Part shown: positions 5,599 to 6,754 of the stretch, piece after piece
Layout of the letters: each line of letters opens with the position of its first letter
Position numbering within the stretch: position 1 is the first letter of the stretch
Assembly: GCA_934667295.1 (NCBI GenBank)
Contig: CAKULR010000095.1
Location: 1 to 6,754 of the forward strand
DNA length: 6,754 bases
From: an uncultured Kiritimatiellota bacterium
GTDB lineage: Bacteria; Verrucomicrobiota; Kiritimatiellia; RFP12; UBA1067
Direction: 5' to 3'
Notes under the pieces: generated by a model
What the model was told of the DNA's origin: nothing
Database searches by the model: none
Seen by the model: the letters and a program-made list of their open reading frames with translations, nothing else
Translations under genes and position numbers: made by a program

Positions 5599-6754
5599 CC
5601 GCGCGCCGCAGCCTGAACCTCAAGCTCGCGCTGAGCATCGTCCTCGCCTTCGCCGTCTCGATGGCGGTGACGTGGTTCGTCCACGACCGTCTGGCCGCGC
5701 GCGAGGCGGACCGCCTCATCGACAGCGCGTTTGCGGATGTGGAGACGGAGATCCGCTCCCGCGTCAACACCCGGCTCGTCCGCCAGGCGATGGCGGTGCG
5801 CGAGCGCCTGGAGGACGGTGCGAAGACGGACGTCCTCTCCCTGCGGGCCCTTGCGCGCGAGCTGCGCATCACCGAGATCTGCGTGGCGGACACGAACGGC
5901 GTCATCGTCCAGTCCTCCGAGCCCGGCTACATCGGCTTCGACTTCGCGAAGGCGGAGGGGCAGGCGGCCGAGATGATGTGCCTCATCGACGAGCCGGTCA
6001 CGGAGTTCTGCCAGGCGTTCCAGCCCAACACGGCGAAGGGCTCCTGGCGCAAGTACGTCGGCGTGTGGCGGCCCGAGGGCGGTTTCGTGGAGATCGGCTG
6101 CGACGGCGCGTCCCTGCGCGGCCTCGCGCGCACGTCGCTCGTGGGGCTCTCCCGCAACTGGCACGTCGGCGGGACGGGCGGCATCGTGGTCACGACGCCC
6201 TCCGGGCTCGTCCTCTCCGACTATGCGGTGCCGAACCGCGAGGGGACGCAGTGGACGGGGCCGGAGGCCGGCTTCCACTGGAAGCGGCGCGAGATTGACA
6301 GCTTCCCCGTCTACGTGATGATTCCGCGCGCCGCCGCCGCCGTCACGCGCAACGTCCTCATCGGGGCGACGGCCGTCCTCAACGCCGTCGCGCTCGCGTT
6401 CGTCGCCATCCTCGTCGGCTTCGTCATCTCCGCGTTCGTGCGGCGGCAGATCCGGGAGCAGACCGAACGGGAGCTCAAGATGGCGACGGACATCCAGACC
6501 TCCGCGATGCCGGGCGTCTTCCCGCCGTTCCCGGACGAGACGGCGTTCGACGTCTACGCGGGCATGAAGACGGCGACGGAGGTCGGCGGCGACTTCTACG
6601 ACTTCTACTTCACGGGTCCGCGCACCCTCGCCTTCCTCGTCGCCGACGTGAGCGGGAAGGGCGTGCCGGCCGCGATGTTCATGATGCGCGCGAAGACGCT
6701 CCTGAAGGGCGCGGCCCAGACCGGGAAGCCGCTCGCCGAGGTCGTCGCCGAGAC
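5595..6754 (+). CDS. Membrane sensor SpoIIE/PP2C phosphatase (3' end missing)
   Basis: This is an RsbU-like serine phosphatase; such enzymes usually dephosphorylate a STAS-domain anti-sigma-factor antagonist in partner-switching regulation. Only 386 codons are present; the frame stays open to the window edge. The order is: TM helix 1 (about 10-28), periplasmic region 30-250 with two Cache-like motifs (VADTNGVIVQSSEPGYIG at 97-114 and TTPSGLVLSDY at 200-210), TM helix 2 (about 253-280), a short cytoplasmic helix (RELKMATDIQTSAMP, 292-306), and the start of the phosphatase domain. The domain carries EVGGDFYDFY (329-338, metal-binding Asp 333 and 336) and DVSGKGVPAAMFM (351-363). The ATG overlaps the previous stop as ATGA (5595-5598), with GGAGGGGAAGG just upstream (5580-5590), so the two products are translationally coupled. 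Two membrane passes put the sensor domain in the same compartment as the upstream lipoprotein. The cytoplasmic target is not in the window. Confidence 0.9.
   Translation, partial: MTARRSLNLKLALSIVLAFAVSMAVTWFVHDRLAAREADRLIDSAFADVETEIRSRVNTRLVRQAMAVRERLEDGAKTDVLSLRALARELRITEICVADTNGVIVQSSEPGYIGFDFAKAEGQAAEMMCLIDEPVTEFCQAFQPNTAKGSWRKYVGVWRPEGGFVEIGCDGASLRGLARTSLVGLSRNWHVGGTGGIVVTTPSGLVLSDYAVPNREGTQWTGPEAGFHWKRREIDSFPVYVMIPRAAAAVTRNVLIGATAVLNAVALAFVAILVGFVISAFVRRQIREQTERELKMATDIQTSAMPGVFPPFPDETAFDVYAGMKTATEVGGDFYDFYFTGPRTLAFLVADVSGKGVPAAMFMMRAKTLLKGAAQTGKPLAEVVAE

Noticed and set aside
5441..6298. 285-codon + strand open frame across the lipoprotein/phosphatase junction
   Set aside because: Out of frame with both real genes, with low-complexity Arg/Gly/Ala content. 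The frame from 5595 carries clear sensor and phosphatase motifs instead.

Overview
The window is a GC-rich bacterial chromosomal segment with tightly packed genes on the + strand and two structured, lower-GC intergenic regions. No phage, conjugative, CRISPR or rRNA/tRNA signature is visible. The cell type is Gram-negative: one gene looks like an outer-membrane beta-barrel, another is a lipoprotein, and a third is a sensor phosphatase with a periplasmic domain. The mix (ClpB, a beta-barrel, a solute-binding lipoprotein coupled to a SpoIIE-type phosphatase, palindromic intergenic repeats) would fit a PVC-group bacterium such as Kiritimatiellota/Lentisphaerota. That placement is an inference from style and gene content, not a demonstrated match.

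Layout. Bases 1-221 are a leader with a very strong 13-bp GC hairpin and a small inverted repeat. A full-length clpB follows (222-2747), with a good Shine-Dalgarno. Bases 2748-3198 hold no convincing gene. They contain a 161-bp element bounded by long inverted repeats that start right after the clpB stop, then a GGACGC...GCGTCC palindrome, then small hairpins separated by TTAA-rich spacers, then a plausible sigma70-type promoter. A 301-aa signal-peptide-bearing beta-barrel protein follows (3199-4104) with a hairpin terminator. Bases 4105-4270 carry a second palindrome of the same design and five exact-period octamers (CTTAAYYN) that end 3 nt before the upp start codon.

The last three genes form one transcription unit: upp (uracil phosphoribosyltransferase), a family-3 solute-binding lipoprotein 5 nt downstream, and a membrane-anchored Cache-type sensor / SpoIIE-PP2C phosphatase. 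The phosphatase overlaps the lipoprotein stop by ATGA and runs off the right edge. The lipoprotein has no transporter partner in view and is translationally coupled to the phosphatase. It may therefore serve as a periplasmic receptor feeding a partner-switching (RsbU-like) pathway rather than as an uptake protein.

The most unusual material is non-coding. The first item is the inverted-repeat element after clpB, whose interior can itself fold into three hairpins. The second is the repeated composite module (palindrome + CCTCCC + CTTAA repeats) found upstream of both the beta-barrel gene and upp.
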